Origin: Tethya wilhelma
Taxonomy: Eukaryota > Porifera > Demospongiae > Tethyida > Tethyidae
Assembly (NCBI GenBank): GCA_964030475.1
Contig: CAXIPT010000001.1
Location: forward strand, 13,121,351-13,185,350
Length of the DNA: 64,000 nucleotides
Direction of reading: 5' to 3'
Shown here: one piece after another, positions 12,051 to 24,243 of the stretch
Layout of the letters: the number at the start of each line of letters is the position of its first letter
How positions within the stretch are numbered: position 1 is the stretch's first letter
Notes under the pieces: generated by a model
Told to the model about the DNA's origin: nothing
The model's input: the letters and a program-made list of their open reading frames with translations, nothing else
Database searches by the model: none
Translations under genes and position numbers: made by a program

Positions 12051-12629
12051 ATGTCTAATGCTTTAATCAATTAGTAGTTAGTAGTTCAAAGACCACATAC
12101 ATGCGTGGATATCCAGTGAGCCATGCACAGACCAGATATATTGCGCATGCACATGTAGCAAGATTTTGTCAGCTGTTAAAGCATTATTGTTTTATTGTCT
12201 AGTTCTGGTTTGCTTTCAAGTTTTTTTTATCTCACCCGGCAGTAAGGTTGTCTTCCCAGTTCTTGTAATATATGTGTATGTCTTTGAGTACTTGGTGCTT
12301 GCATCCTTTTTTGTTTTTTATTCCTTTGTGTATATTCATGTGTCCACTTTGACTTTATGATCAATATTGATTGATTGGTTGGGGGCATAATTATTATGAT
12401 AATTATCGACTTCAAGTTATTCATGACAAAGCATATGCAGGGCCATAAAAAAGAAAGTACCAGGGAGTACCTACAGTAAGAACAAATATTAATACAATGT
12501 ACAAAAAAATATCAGATTCTTTAAGTTCTATATAGCTCAATTGCACTGGGCATGACATAAAACTTTTATCTATATCTATAATATCTACACAAAGCCATGC
12601 AGAGTTGTATATCAACCACCAAAGTCTCG

Positions 12630-13693
12630 TTACATCTCTCTATAGTCAATGTCAGCTATAGCTTCACCATGATCAGTGAGAGTAGAGGGTGAAGTGATGT
12701 AGTCATAAGGGTGTTCTTGAGTCTCTGATGTGCATTCTATGTTATCTATTTCAGTATACAGCTGATCTGGAACTTCATAGTCAGTAGCCTCCATGGTGGA
12801 AACAGTGACAATGTTGCTTTGTCTTCCATAGGCTAGGTTTTGAACAGTAGGAAGTGGTCTGGTCATCAGGTCAGCTTTTGCGTAAGCTTGGTTCTGTCTC
12901 ATCTCTATGATAGCTCCACCACTGCCCTGGATGTTTAGGTTTGATAGTGGAGTAGGCTCTGTATATTGCGATTTCAGATTTTTCTTGATGAGCATTAAGT
13001 AGCATGTTATCACTGATACTATCATCAAGAAGATGATCAATGCTATGAGCCCTGCTACTGTTCCAATTACAATGGTCACTAAACTCGAGCTATTGCTAGG
13101 AGATATTTCTGTATTCAAACCTTCAAATTCAAAGCTAATTTGAGGGAGAGCTTCATCTGTTATGACATCATCATCCAGTACAATTGTTTCATTAGAAATT
13201 TCTTCTCTTCTGAACACATAGTTGGTTGGAATAGTCATGTTTCTAGTACTGTTAGTCACAAACATAGACCTAAATAAGACACCATCAGCAGCTGGGATAA
13301 TCACACCCAGCACATCTCCAGCAGCTACCTCCAGGCTGCCATCTGAACTTATGAGTGGACACTCAAAAATGGTAAAGCCTGGTAATTCAACAATACTTCC
13401 TACACTGCCAAGGTTTCCACATGAGATGTTTAGATGAACAGGCATGAAAGTATCAGGTTCAGTACTTTGTATTCTTCTCCATGTTTGTAATCTTGGAATA
13501 CGATTAAAGAAATTAGGAAGAGTTGGATTAGTTCCTGGCATTCTCTTTCCTGCAAATGTTGCTGATATCAAAGTGCCATTGCAGGTGAAGTACATCTGGG
13601 GAATAATTCGTACAGTGGTAGATGAATTTTGCTCTTTGAAAGAAAACACTGTTCCTCCAAAAGGATCTGCAAATCCACTGGTGCATTCATCAC
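12630..13693 (-). CDS. Kinase-less single-pass receptor with the shared ectodomain and an ITAM-like tail
   Basis: The main exon begins at an acceptor (CCCAG) at 13693 in phase 1 and runs to a stop at 12630. The signal-peptide exon should lie upstream on this strand (above 13700) but I could not identify it. The ectodomain has the family marks IIPQMYFTCNGTLISATFAG, LQTWRR and AAGDVLGVIIP, with several N-glycosylation sites. A TM helix follows (IVIGTVAGLIALIIFLMIV), then a cytoplasmic tail of about 110 residues without any kinase domain. The tail is rich in tyrosine motifs: NQAYAKADL, NLAYGRQ, TDYEVPDQ, YTEI and YDYI. The last two are spaced like a loose ITAM. The poly-T tract before the acceptor is a polypyrimidine tract, not coding. 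It probably acts as a cell-surface receptor or co-receptor for the RTK family beside it (inference). Confidence 0.78.
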
Positions 13694-14178
13694 CTGGGTC
13701 ACATTTAAAAAAAAAAAAAGACAAATAATTATTCTTGTTATTGCATGTACACAAATTGCAATCAGTCACATCTCACTAAATAAGAATTATTAGCACATAT
13801 GCTTGTTCATACCTCAACGGCAGCGAGACACAGCTAGTTATGTAAACCAGCAAGATTGAATTAGTAAGCTATATAGCAGACCTCCTTTTAGTGATCACCC
13901 CTGAGTCCTAACCACCTTCTTTGTATGTAGTGAAAATATTTTGGCCTCAGATGATATCCTTGCGTTTTACATATTTCCCTGCCAATGTAATTCTATAGCT
14001 AGCCTTCCACCAAATGGTGCACACATAGCCATTCCATGCAGGTGGAGATGGATACAAACTGTAGTGCTTCAATTGTGTTCATTCAATTCAAGTGCATCAC
14101 TCGTAGAAAAATTAACACATGTACACAGCTATTGTATGTACACACTGTAACTATCAGTCACATCTCACTAAATGGGAA
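13694..14178. other. Intergenic stretch with a short direct duplication
   Basis: Bases 13735-13790 and 14130-14178 are similar (both include CAGTCACATCTCACTAAAT). The second copy abuts the LTR below, so the pair may reflect a rearrangement around the retroelement. The missing first exon of the minus-strand receptor should also be in this region. No other gene was recognised. Confidence 0.4.
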
Positions 14179-15153
14179 TGTTGTGTTTGTTCAACTTCTA
14201 GCTATCAGTTCAACAGGTTTAATATCAAATCTCTTTATTGAGCTCAAACACACGAAAGATATCTTACACACACAACTGCACAACTTAAGAACACACGCAA
14301 CATCCGACATGATCACAAAAACGGAAGTAACATAACCATTACGTAAGACATTAACCAAAGCACATACACTACAATCCTCCCTCTTTAGTTTACACAAATT
14401 ACCTAAGAAAATTACAACAAAATTAACACTAACCACAAACATAAAAGTTCAGTTACTTACAACTGTTCACAAAACGATCTGGAGCACGACGTACACGAGA
14501 GGAACGCCTTGGCTCTCTCTCTGGCTCGGGTTGTGGTGGACTTCCAGTCTCATTTTGAGGTGCACTACCCTCATCTGCTGGCTCTTCTGGGCTGGGTACT
14601 AATCCACTTGCCACACTAACACAGTCATAGTCATCTTCTGCTCCAGAATCCGGATCACAAGTCTGATCTGCTACATCAGAGCAAACACGGCCTCGTAGTT
14701 GATCGGCATGTCGTTGAATCTCCCGACCATCTTCTAACAATACAGTGAAACACACAGATCCAGACACTCTGACCACCTTTCCAGGCAACCATAGGGTACC
14801 TTTGCCATAATTGCGGGCATACACTAAATCTCCCACATCGAAGTTCCTGGACTGAGCATGAGCATCATGGTTTACTTTTTGTCGTTCCATAGCTCTAGCA
14901 ACCTTGGTCTCTATGTCTGGTCTGAGGCCATCCAGTGGGGTACGCAGCTTGCGACCGAACATTAACTCTGCTGGGGTTACTCCTGTGGTACCATGTGGAG
15001 TTGCTCTGTACCGGAACAGGAACCGAGCCAATCTTGTTTCTAATGAACCCTTTGTAATCTTCTTTAGTCCATCTTTGAAGGTCTGAACTGCTCTCTCTAC
15101 CAAGCCATTTGAAGCAGGGTGGTAGGGGGGTGTTCGTACATGTCTAATTCCGT
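14179..15153 (-). mobile_element. Ty3/gypsy-type LTR retrotransposon remnant (integrase 3' part and 3' LTR)
   Basis: A minus-strand frame from the N at 15154 down to 14453 encodes the end of a retroviral-type integrase: GIRHVRTPPYHPASNGLVER, then AVQTFK, a GTTGVTPAELMFGRKLRT block and a C-terminal region (GDLVYARNYGKG, WLPGKVV). This is typical of gypsy-like elements. About 80 bases beyond the stop is a purine tract (AAAGAGGGAGGA), directly followed by a putative LTR of about 195 bases (14373 to 14179) that starts TGTAGTG, ends CAACA and contains AATAAA. The 5' LTR, gag, protease, RT and RNase H are missing. The N separates it from RTK-A kinase exons. Confidence 0.8.
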
Positions 15154-15174
15154 NGGGATCTCTGATGTCTGTAG

Positions 15175-16364
15175 GTCATGATGATTTTAGAACTGCTACC
15201 ACATGGAGACTTGAGAAACTACCTTATTAGGACAAAACCAGTGTAAGATTGATTCGATCTCTTACTATGACCTGAGTAATGTGAATATTGTGCATACAGA
15301 CCGGGAGAAATGGTCACTTCGGAATGGCCTGACCTTCTATTGAAGTTTTGTTGTGGCATTGCATCTGGTATGGAGTATTTGTCCTCAAAGGCTTTCATTC
15401 ATCGTGATCTGGCAGCTAGAAACATTTTAGTGGCAGAGGATAAGACTTGCAAGGTTAGAAGTGACACAATCCACGTAAGAAACACGAAACATACTTTATA
15501 AAGTTGAGATTTAACACCAAACCTTTGAATGATCACATCCATTAAATCACATATATACATAACTGCATAGCTGTGTGTAGTTCAAAACCTTTTTATCTAC
15601 ATGGCTTTGCATCACTGCGTATGTTGGCTATTCCCCTTCCTCCCTGTCTGCATACACCTCTATAGATAAGTGACTTTGGTCTCTCACGAGATTTGGAAGA
15701 CGAAAGTTATTACATATCCCATGGAGGGAAAGTACCAGTGAAATGGACGGCACCAGAGGTTGGTGGTAGTACTGCAGTACATTTTCATCACACATACAGT
15801 ACATACATCAATAACACTGAACCATGGTATGTCACTTCCAACTATAGGCTCTTCACTTTAAGAAGTATTCCACTGCCAGTGATGTGTGGAGCTTTGGTTG
15901 TGTCATGTACGAGATATGGAGTCTGGGACACAAACCATTTGAATCATTCTCAAACTTGGAGGTAATTAATGAGAGGGTTTTACTCATACGCCATAACTAT
16001 TGACACTCAACATCACATATTATATCAGACAATACAACTGATAGACAGAGGATACAGACTCCTCCCACCACCAGGATCGCCACGAACCATCTATGACCTC
16101 ATGATACAATGCTGGTACATGCAGTGTTTGTATGTTAGCGGAATGATATTGAGGGCACAATACTGTCCATTATGTAGGAATCCAGAAGCCTCAACTCGGC
16201 CAACATTTTCAAGTCTTCTTCAAGAACTCGGTCATGCTGATCCTTCAAGATGGTACAAAGAGAATGATAGTGAACAAACAACAGCCAACATGCTTGGAGT
16301 CCCTCTTGAAACCAGCAAGGATCTTTATTTAGAACTGCAGCAGAGATACTCTACGCACAACTGA
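15175..16364 (+). CDS. RTK-A, 3' part: kinase C-lobe and tail
   Basis: Exons: 15175-15242, 15300-15453, 15666-15758, 15848-15961, 16029-16114, 16178-16364. The first exon ([20 protein letters not shown]) is exactly what should follow the N-lobe exon at 8642-8855, in the same phase (0). Next come the catalytic loop [10 protein letters not shown], the activation segment [10 protein letters not shown] with YY, then WTAPE, SDVWSFG and [17 protein letters not shown]. The C-tail reads [20 protein letters not shown]. The total of all RTK-A exons, 3834 bases, is a multiple of three and gives a 1277-residue protein. All catalytic residues (HRD, DFG) are present. The N at 15154 and the unrelated DNA between 8.9 and 15.15 kb mean the join is not proven. 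Otherwise these would be the remains of a second kinase gene. Confidence 0.8.
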
Positions 16365-16554
16365 CTGCTTTACACATTGACATACACATAAGCTTATCAG
16401 TTGATATATCCATTTAGGTATACATACACTATACAGTGAGTTTGTAATTCCTTTTGTGGAACACAATGTAGAGTAAATTGCACATATAACATCCTTTGTG
16501 AAGCAGTAGATTAGTCATCATCAGTTTGTGGCACCTCAGCAAGAAGTAGCAAAG

Positions 16555-19500
16555 ATGAAGAAATCATTGCTGTTATTCACCTGTGTTAGTATCTCTCTTG
16601 CTGTGTTTTGTTGTGTACATTCACAGACAGGTTAGTTTGTACATTATAATTATGTTATAATCAACATGGTGGTTGAAAAAAATTGATTAAAATAAACAAT
16701 AATTTTACCAGTTGAAGAGTGTTTGGTTTGCTGGGACGATGCTTGCAGCAATAATTCCGACTCAGAGTCATGCTGTGATGCAATATTTACCAACAACTCA
16801 TCGCAATGTTGCCAGAATGCAGACAACAGATTGGAAATGTTTTTTCCTGAAAGAGATGAAGACTATTCTGGGTGCCAAGAAGGTGACAGCCTGTTGACAG
16901 CCCTGTCTGATTTAACTCCACAATCAAATGTGACGAGAATAGGTCCTGGAGATTATGTGGTCACTAGCTATAAGTTTGACTGTGATGGGTGTATAGATTC
17001 CATTCATATAGGGCTACAAAACATTACGGGAGCAATTCGTTTTCTCATTCTTAAGGAAACTTCAGTTGAAAGAACATACGGAGTTAGGTATAACTTTTCT
17101 GTGAGCACCAATGACATCGTAGCTGAAACTGGATTCACTAATGTTACAGTAACCCCAAATACAACAGAAAATATATGTTTTGAGAAAGGAGATAATTTGG
17201 GTTTCACTATCACAGAAGGATCAAGTATTGCTCTGCATTTCAAACCTGCTTCCAATTTTGGTCAAGGCTCCTTTAGCCTCTCAGATCTGTTGGAATCCAG
17301 TGTATGCAGAGAACTGAGTGATAGATTTTATACCAGTGAGAGCCCAACAACGGTCATCTCTAGGGAACCATTGATTGCAGTAATTCCCTCAACACCCCTC
17401 ACAACCACAACCACTACAGCAACAACTGACAGTACAGTTGCCACTGACAATGAGACTACTGCTGATATGAGTGACAACACACCACCAGTTGGAACTGGAC
17501 CCAATACCACTCCTCCCATTGTGACCGGTCCAACCACCACTCCAGTGAGAAATATGACTAGCACTCCCACTACAGCTTCCAACGTAACCCCAGTACCATC
17601 GTACGTAATAGTTGCAGGAGGGGTGATAGCAGGGATCATATGCCTCCTCTTGATAGTGGTGATTGTAGTAGTGACCGTTGGCATCATCCAGAAGAGACAT
17701 CACAGGACAGTTCAGTTTGGGGACAGCAAGAAACGCCGACCTGGACCAAGTGCCATATCTCCAAGTGAGTCACTCCTTAACAGCTATAATTATAGTGCAG
17801 GTTAACCGTATAGGGCGTACATGGTGTAATTTACGAATTATATTTTAAGGATCGCCCTAGCTCACATCTGGGAAATCTGCAAAATTAGTTCCCTCAATAA
17901 AATGCTGTACTACTATCACAATGGTGAGCAAGACAATCCGTGAAAGTTAAAACTGCAAAAAATTTCAAATCTGGGAAATTTGTTTTCCCCCAAAAAATGC
18001 CCTATACCGTAGCTACTTTGTATACAGTTATGTTGATTATTATACACACATATTGGTTATTTAATCTTTGGCCTTGGTCCTTACTCAGTGGTAGACACCG
18101 GGTTAGGAAGAAACATGAGTGAAGTAAAGAGTCGACGAATGGACCAAATGATCAGCAGTAGAATAACCGACAACATTGAAACTATCGAGAACATCGATGC
18201 TTTAGACCCTGCTACAATGGCCAATCAACATCCCTACGACATTCCAGGACCTAGCCTGAGTCAGGTGCACCACTATCACATGCTTGAAAATCCCAACGGA
18301 GTTCCACACGATGATTCATACAAGTACACAACCATGTACCCACCACAATCCTACGCCAACAGCATGCACAGTGGAACAACACTAGATGCCCTCCTACAAG
18401 AGGAGGACATTGCCTATCAAGATCCCACAGAGCTGGCATCGGTAGGTCTATAGGTACACATACAATAAAAATTGAAGGAGCAATGTGGCTTCAAGTTTGT
18501 CATACTTTAGTTGTTGACTCAATGTAACTATTTACAGATGCAGACACCTAATCTGAAGTACACAAGTACAGTGAAGAATCCATTGTACAGCACAAGTGGA
18601 CAAGTAAATGAAGACATGCGTGACTATAAAGTATATCAATATATTGTCAAGTAATCTATCCACTGTATTTTGATACTGCCCAACAATAGGTAGAGACAGC
18701 AGTGTATGATGAACCACATGAGCTCATGAGAAATGGCAACATTACTACCAACGTAAGCATTTTAACTCAGAGGAATGGTTGGTGTGTACAAGTAGCACAT
18801 ACATACATACATACACTGTTGTGTTGCTGTAGCCTCACAATCTAGGCCAAGACCAGGTCCCACCATTCTATCATGAACTGGAGAACACAAACCCACCTGC
18901 AGTCAGTCACAACACAACATGTTTTAGAATAACGACTATCAGAGATTGTCTTTTTACCACTGCAGCCGATAAGAGTTGACCACACATCTCAGAGCATATA
19001 CACTGAGACTGGTGACGTGGGGATCACAGAAACACCGGATGAGTCTCTATTTGGATCCCAGTACACCATTCCCTCCACGGACCAAGAGTTCAATGCCCCC
19101 AGTGTGACCATTGAGCCACCCCCGACTCCACCCCGTCACTTTGAAGATGGTATGGACACACCAGAACCAGCCATACATCACTACCACCTACTGGAAGATG
19201 AACAGGAGGATGGCGCCCTGGTAGCTCAACACTGAAGGTCATTTTAAAACACTAAACTCATCTTGGTGTGCTTTATTTGCAGGAGGGAAGCCTTGGGAGG
19301 CATCGAGTGTTTGAACGAGGACTGTATGTCCCAGACTCGGTAAGTGTTTGGTGGGTGTAGATAAGGAGTCAGAAACATGATAGAACTAGATCCAATTGAT
19401 CAATCTGAGTGCAATAAAAGTTAATTCAAAACAGAGCATTTATTAAACACAACACCCAGTCTTGAATAGGGAGCTGTGCATTCAACCAATCACTGCACCC

Positions 19501-22398
19501 TACTACAACCACTTTCGCCCATTATAGCAACACCACTACAATGTACAGTGCACAGTGTACACAGTGTGTTGTTTGACAAGACAATAGAAAACTCCCAAGA
19601 GAAATGGTCATATACATGTTGTTTGTCACAAATGTAGTGTGGATCCCTTTATGGGAATTCTATTATAGTCACTCTAGTATTGTTAACTTACAACTTGAGT
19701 CTGCTGTGCTCGCATGTTTTAAGCATGTGAGATCACAAAAATAAATGTACACAAAACAGTAGGTGTAGTACTAGTGTATAGTGACGTTAAATCATGGTAT
19801 TGAGTCTATTGAGGCATGGCCTGAATGGCTTCAAATTCACACTCATGCCATGGGTGACATTCATTCCTTGGAACAAGAGCATGCCCAGGGCTGTGTGATG
19901 TGTGTGTATGCCATGTGACTGCCATGTATGCCATTGGGGAACATTATAGCACAACAATTCCCTCTACCACGTTGCAACAATACTCATTGTCAACTATGTG
20001 ACAATGTGTGCCAAAATTAATGTGTAGTACTCATAATTGCAGGAACAAAGACGTCAGCTGTCAATGGGAAGGCAACACGTGAATGCTGCTGCCTATGCTG
20101 AGTTTGTGAAGGTATGCATTCAGCAAGTAATAAACTACATAGTCAGGCATTTATTCACAAGCACATACAGCATGGTACACAGAGCCTATATCCAGGTTCT
20201 TTTCCACATGAATGAGGGACTGAGTACAACAGTAATCCTAATAACATCAGTTTCAATTGCTAACAAACTAGTAATAACTGAATAACAGTAAATTTTGTGT
20301 GTTAGAACCAATTTTAAGGTTATTCCCTCCAACAAGAAATATAAGACAGATCTGATTCTGAGCTGTAACATACACACAGTGATATCATCACAGCTATATT
20401 TTTTTCACAGAAAAACAGACAGAAAAGCTTCAAAAAACGAAGATTCTTTGAAGAGAGTGAGCAGTTTTGGCAACCAGCTGAGGCTGAGCAGAAGATCTAC
20501 GATCAGTTCAACCAAAGGAGATTTAGGGAAATCTTTCGAGACCAAATAAAGTGAGTACTATACTAACACAGAGAGCATATCACTATCATCGTCACAATGC
20601 TGATGTTATACACATAAAATACACAGGATTGAGAAGCACCTTGGAGTAGGGCAGTTTGGTAGTGTGTCCAGAGGGCTGTGGAACAACCAAGACAGCACCA
20701 AGAGGGTCGCAGTGAAGACCCTTAAACCCACTATAAGACAAGATGCTAAGGTCAAGTTCCTCCAGGAGGCAGCCATCATGGGACAGTTCTTCCACTCCAA
20801 TGTGGTTCGGTTGTATGGAGTAGTTACTGTTGGAGAACCAGTGAGTTATAGCATGTACTGTGACTACATTATATCTAATGTGTCCATGTCTAATTGTGTA
20901 GGTTATGATTGTCATGGAGTTAATGGGATTAGGTGATTTAAACAGTTACTTGTGGAAGAACTATGTATCAAGGTACACACAACCAAATTTTACATACTTA
21001 GTCACTCACTCTCCTACACCCACACAACTTCACTCCCTCCCTCCCACCATCCATCCTAACTCCCACACCTTCAAACCCTCACTCTCCCTTTCACCCTCAC
21101 TCCCTCACATCCTCACACCTTATACTCACTCCCTCACATACTCACACCTTTTACTCACTCCCTCACACACTCACACACTCACTCACTCACACACTCACAC
21201 ACTCACTCACTCACACACTCACACACTCACACACTCACACACTCACACACTCACACACTCACACACTCACACACTCACACACTCACCTAGGGGTGAAGAC
21301 TCCCTGCCACCTCCTCATCCTGAGACCCTGCTCTCATTCTGCCGACAGATTGCCTGTGGGATGAGGTACCTTGCTAGGAAGCACTTTGTCCACAGAGACC
21401 TTGCTGCCAGGAATGTCCTAATCAACGAGACATTAGTGTGCAAGGTAAGCAAACCATAGCTCAAATACTACCACCAGTCAACCTCAACAACCAACGTGGC
21501 TGTTTGACCTACAGATTGGTGACTTTGGTATGTCTAGAAACCTCCAGGAAGAGACCTACTACATGTCTAAGGGAGGGACTGTCCCCATCAAATGGACTGC
21601 TCCAGAGGTATGTGCCATCCTGTTCCACCACTTGATTCTCAAGTACATAAATTAATCATTATTGAATTAAGTCTGATGTGCAATCAAGCAATCATAAAAG
21701 CAAATTAATTTTGATAATAATTATTAATTGTCCTCATGCACAACTACACCATGCAGGGGTTGAACTACAAGAAGTTCTCTACGGCCAGTGATGTATACAG
21801 CTATGGCATGGTGCTCTATGAGATATGGTCACTAGGAGGGAAACCACTCTCAGATATCAAGATACCCGATGTAAGCTTTTGAATTGACATGGTAAAGGAC
21901 TCCACATTATCAGTAGCTTTATACATGTAGCTGTGTGAGTGTACATGGATTGGTAAGACTAGTTGGCATTTTGTAAGCTTATTTAGGTTTCAAATAAGTA
22001 TAGGATACTATCAAGAATGTAAAAACCTATGTGTGCACACCCAGGTTGCTAACTTAGTCACAGAAGGCTACTGCCAACCTCCTCCGCCAGGCTGTCCTAG
22101 GAAGATTTACGAGGTCATGGTGCACAGCTGGTAGGTACCAGACCACACCAGCAATAGCTATATATAGGCACTCAAATGGAATAACTATAATTTCATTAGG
22201 AACCCAAAGTACAAAGAGAGACCTACCTTTGACGACATTTTTGAGATTCTGAACGGCTCTGATGAGGAGTTGCTAGGGTGGTCAGAACAAGATCTAGCTG
22301 GTCTCCCAGATAGTGTGAAACAGGTGGGAGCTCCAATGGAAGTGACCAAGAAGCTGTACAGTGACCTACAGGACACATACAGAGCTACCATGGTATAG
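16555..22398 (+). CDS. RTK-B: complete receptor tyrosine kinase
   Basis: Seventeen exons: 16555-16630, 16712-17764, 18089-18441, 18538-18603, 18690-18752, 18833-18901, 18966-19220, 19283-19339, 20043-20111, 20411-20550, 20627-20840, 20902-20972, 21291-21444, 21515-21607, 21757-21870, 22045-22130, 22200-22398, together 3132 bases (1043 aa). Exon 1 is a signal peptide. Exon 2 holds a Cys-rich start, a divergent copy of the shared ectodomain ([22 protein letters not shown]), a Thr-rich stalk of about 100 residues and the TM helix. Exons 3-9 form an unusually long cytoplasmic region with HPYDIP, NPLYST and paired HHYHML/HHYHLL motifs. The kinase has [32 protein letters not shown], a YY activation loop and WTAPE. 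The tail has LYSDLQDTY. It probably signals at the cell surface; the ligand is unknown. Confidence 0.88.
21004..21287. repeat. ACTC/ACACTC minisatellite in a kinase intron
   Basis: Imperfect C/T/A-rich repeats, ending in about 100 bases of CACACT units, fill the intron between RTK-B exons 12 and 13. They also provide the pyrimidine tract of the next acceptor. Confidence 0.85.
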
Positions 22399-22701
22399 AA
22401 CTCAAAATAAGTGTACACAGTGTGTGTTTTATCATCATAGCTGTGATATCTATATCTATGTGATGTGGAACTATATAAATTTATTTTAGTCAACCAAGTT
22501 TTCAAGTCAAGAGAGTTGTATTACTGTCAAAGATAAGACAGTTAACACAATTAGATCTAGACTAGCACTCTCTCTTCTACAACTTGACACCAATACTCAT
22601 GATACCGACTTACTCTTTCCTGAGGAGGAGGCTGAGGTTGTTTATGGTCTTGAGTCAGCCAACCTCGTTTAATTTTCCCTCCAGAACATGTGCTGTTCTT
22701 A

Positions 22702-22713
22702 TACGCATGCGCA
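22702..22713. promoter_or_regulatory. NRF1-like motif downstream of RTK-B
   Basis: TACGCATGCGCA is a one-base variant of the palindrome seen before RTK-A and RTK-D. It lies just left of the inverted-repeat element that fills the RTK-B/RTK-C spacer. Function is inferred only from the motif. Confidence 0.25.
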
Positions 22714-22738
22714 CTGGCAACCAAGCAGCAGCTGCAAT

Positions 22739-23988
22739 CATAGATATTAATTAGAGACTACGTACCCGGGATTGGAAACGCAGGGAAATTAACAATCCAC
22801 GCGTGTTGCGCTTTGCTGTGCGTTAAATAGAATAACTGAAAAAATTCTCCAGAGACTTGCAGAAGTTTTGGACTGGAAAAGCAAACTGCACCTGCTTGAG
22901 GATGGATAACGCTAGTGGCCGAGTTGGCAGCATTATTACGGTCATAATGTTTCCAATAACATGTCATTATTGTTCATGCATAAGAATATACAATAAGAAT
23001 TACATCATAAACTTCAACACTGCACTGTAGAGCAGTTATGATGACAGATTCAATCACAGATCAGAGAATAGAGACTGAAAGTGACAAAGAACTAGGAGAC
23101 TTGAAGTGGCAGAGTTCCTGTAGGATATACCTGGACTGTGGCATCAGAGACTGCAGCTTAGCTTTGGTTTGCCGGGCGTAAACTTCTTATCACCAGAGAT
23201 AGGTGATGTGTGTGTCCCATCCTGCCAATTTGGAATAAAAAATAAAGACAAGCTCAAGTACTTGCTGTTTAACAGTACTGCATGACCTCAAACACTAATC
23301 TACCCAATCTTGATGCTTGGTGAATAAATCATTTGAGATCTAAGTACATGTAGTGACATAGCTTTCAACTGCAAACTAAAGATTCTCACAAATAAAAACC
23401 CTGCCCAGGTTATACAGCATAGCCTAATGCAAACAAAAAATCAATATAAGCTACTGCCAAAGAACAGTATGGACATGAGAGGTACAGAAAGTCCTACATA
23501 AAGCTATACTATACCTACATACTGAATGGCAACACTGTATCACATCCCTTTGTTTTATGTCACACAACATTAGCCCGTTCCATAGAGCATCAAAAGCACT
23601 AGTTTATGCCATAAAAATTATTACTATTGTTGGTTTTTTTTAGCAGTTAGAGGTACAGGAAGAATGATAGTTCATAGATTCCCGGCTACTTTAGTACAAA
23701 TCAGCCTGGAATGCATAGTCTAGTTAGTACTTGCACTTTATTATTTCAGTACCAAGTAAGTATATTCTTACCTGTTTCAATGAAATCTTAGCTGTAGCAA
23801 AAGCGCCGCTTCTGTTCTGGATTTCACTCCTTTCTTGGGACGGCATCAAAGATTTACAAATTGTGGCAGCTGCCCAAAAATGCCCAAAAAATGCCCAAAA
23901 GTGCAACACGCGCGGTTCGTGAAATTTACATTAGAGCATATGGGCGTTTCCAATCCCGGGTACGTAGTCTCTAATATCTATGCTGCAA
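22739..23988. mobile_element. Non-autonomous DNA transposon with terminal inverted repeats
   Basis: The ends are reverse complements over about 40 bases: left 22739-22781 contains AGAGACTACGTACCCGGGAT then TGGAAACGC, right 23949-23988 contains its complement. The 1.25 kb between shows no transposase frame. It occupies most of the spacer between RTK-B and RTK-C. No gene was recognised in 22399-24243. Confidence 0.7.
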
Positions 23989-24243
23989 TGTGGTTTTGCA
24001 TGAATAACCTCTGAAGAAAACCCACACAGAAAATCACTGGAGCATAATCAAGTCACAAGCAACCTGCAAACTTGTACTCATAAAGCTTTGTTTGCAAAGA
24101 GGAGAGATTCTTTGGGTAAAGTTACTGAAGCAAGAAGATCTAAGGATTTATCAACTGATATTCTGGCAAACACTCTGTGGCTTTCTAGATTGATACACAC
24201 AACGTGTGACTGGACAAGTACCACCCCGTAGTTTCTTTCTTCC

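Noticed and set aside
17328..17703. 119- and 104-residue frames antisense to the RTK-B stalk and TM
   Set aside because: The sense strand has clear splice sites, a TM helix and homologues; the antisense frames only mirror Thr and Val codon bias.
21100..21290. Regularly spaced short repeats, considered as a CRISPR-like array
   Set aside because: Units are 6-8 bases without spacers, inside an intron of an animal gene; it is a minisatellite.
20905..21459. Single 184-residue frame running through the minisatellite of RTK-B
   Set aside because: The comparison with RTK-A, C and G places exon borders at 20972 and 21291; the reading through the repeat is fortuitous.
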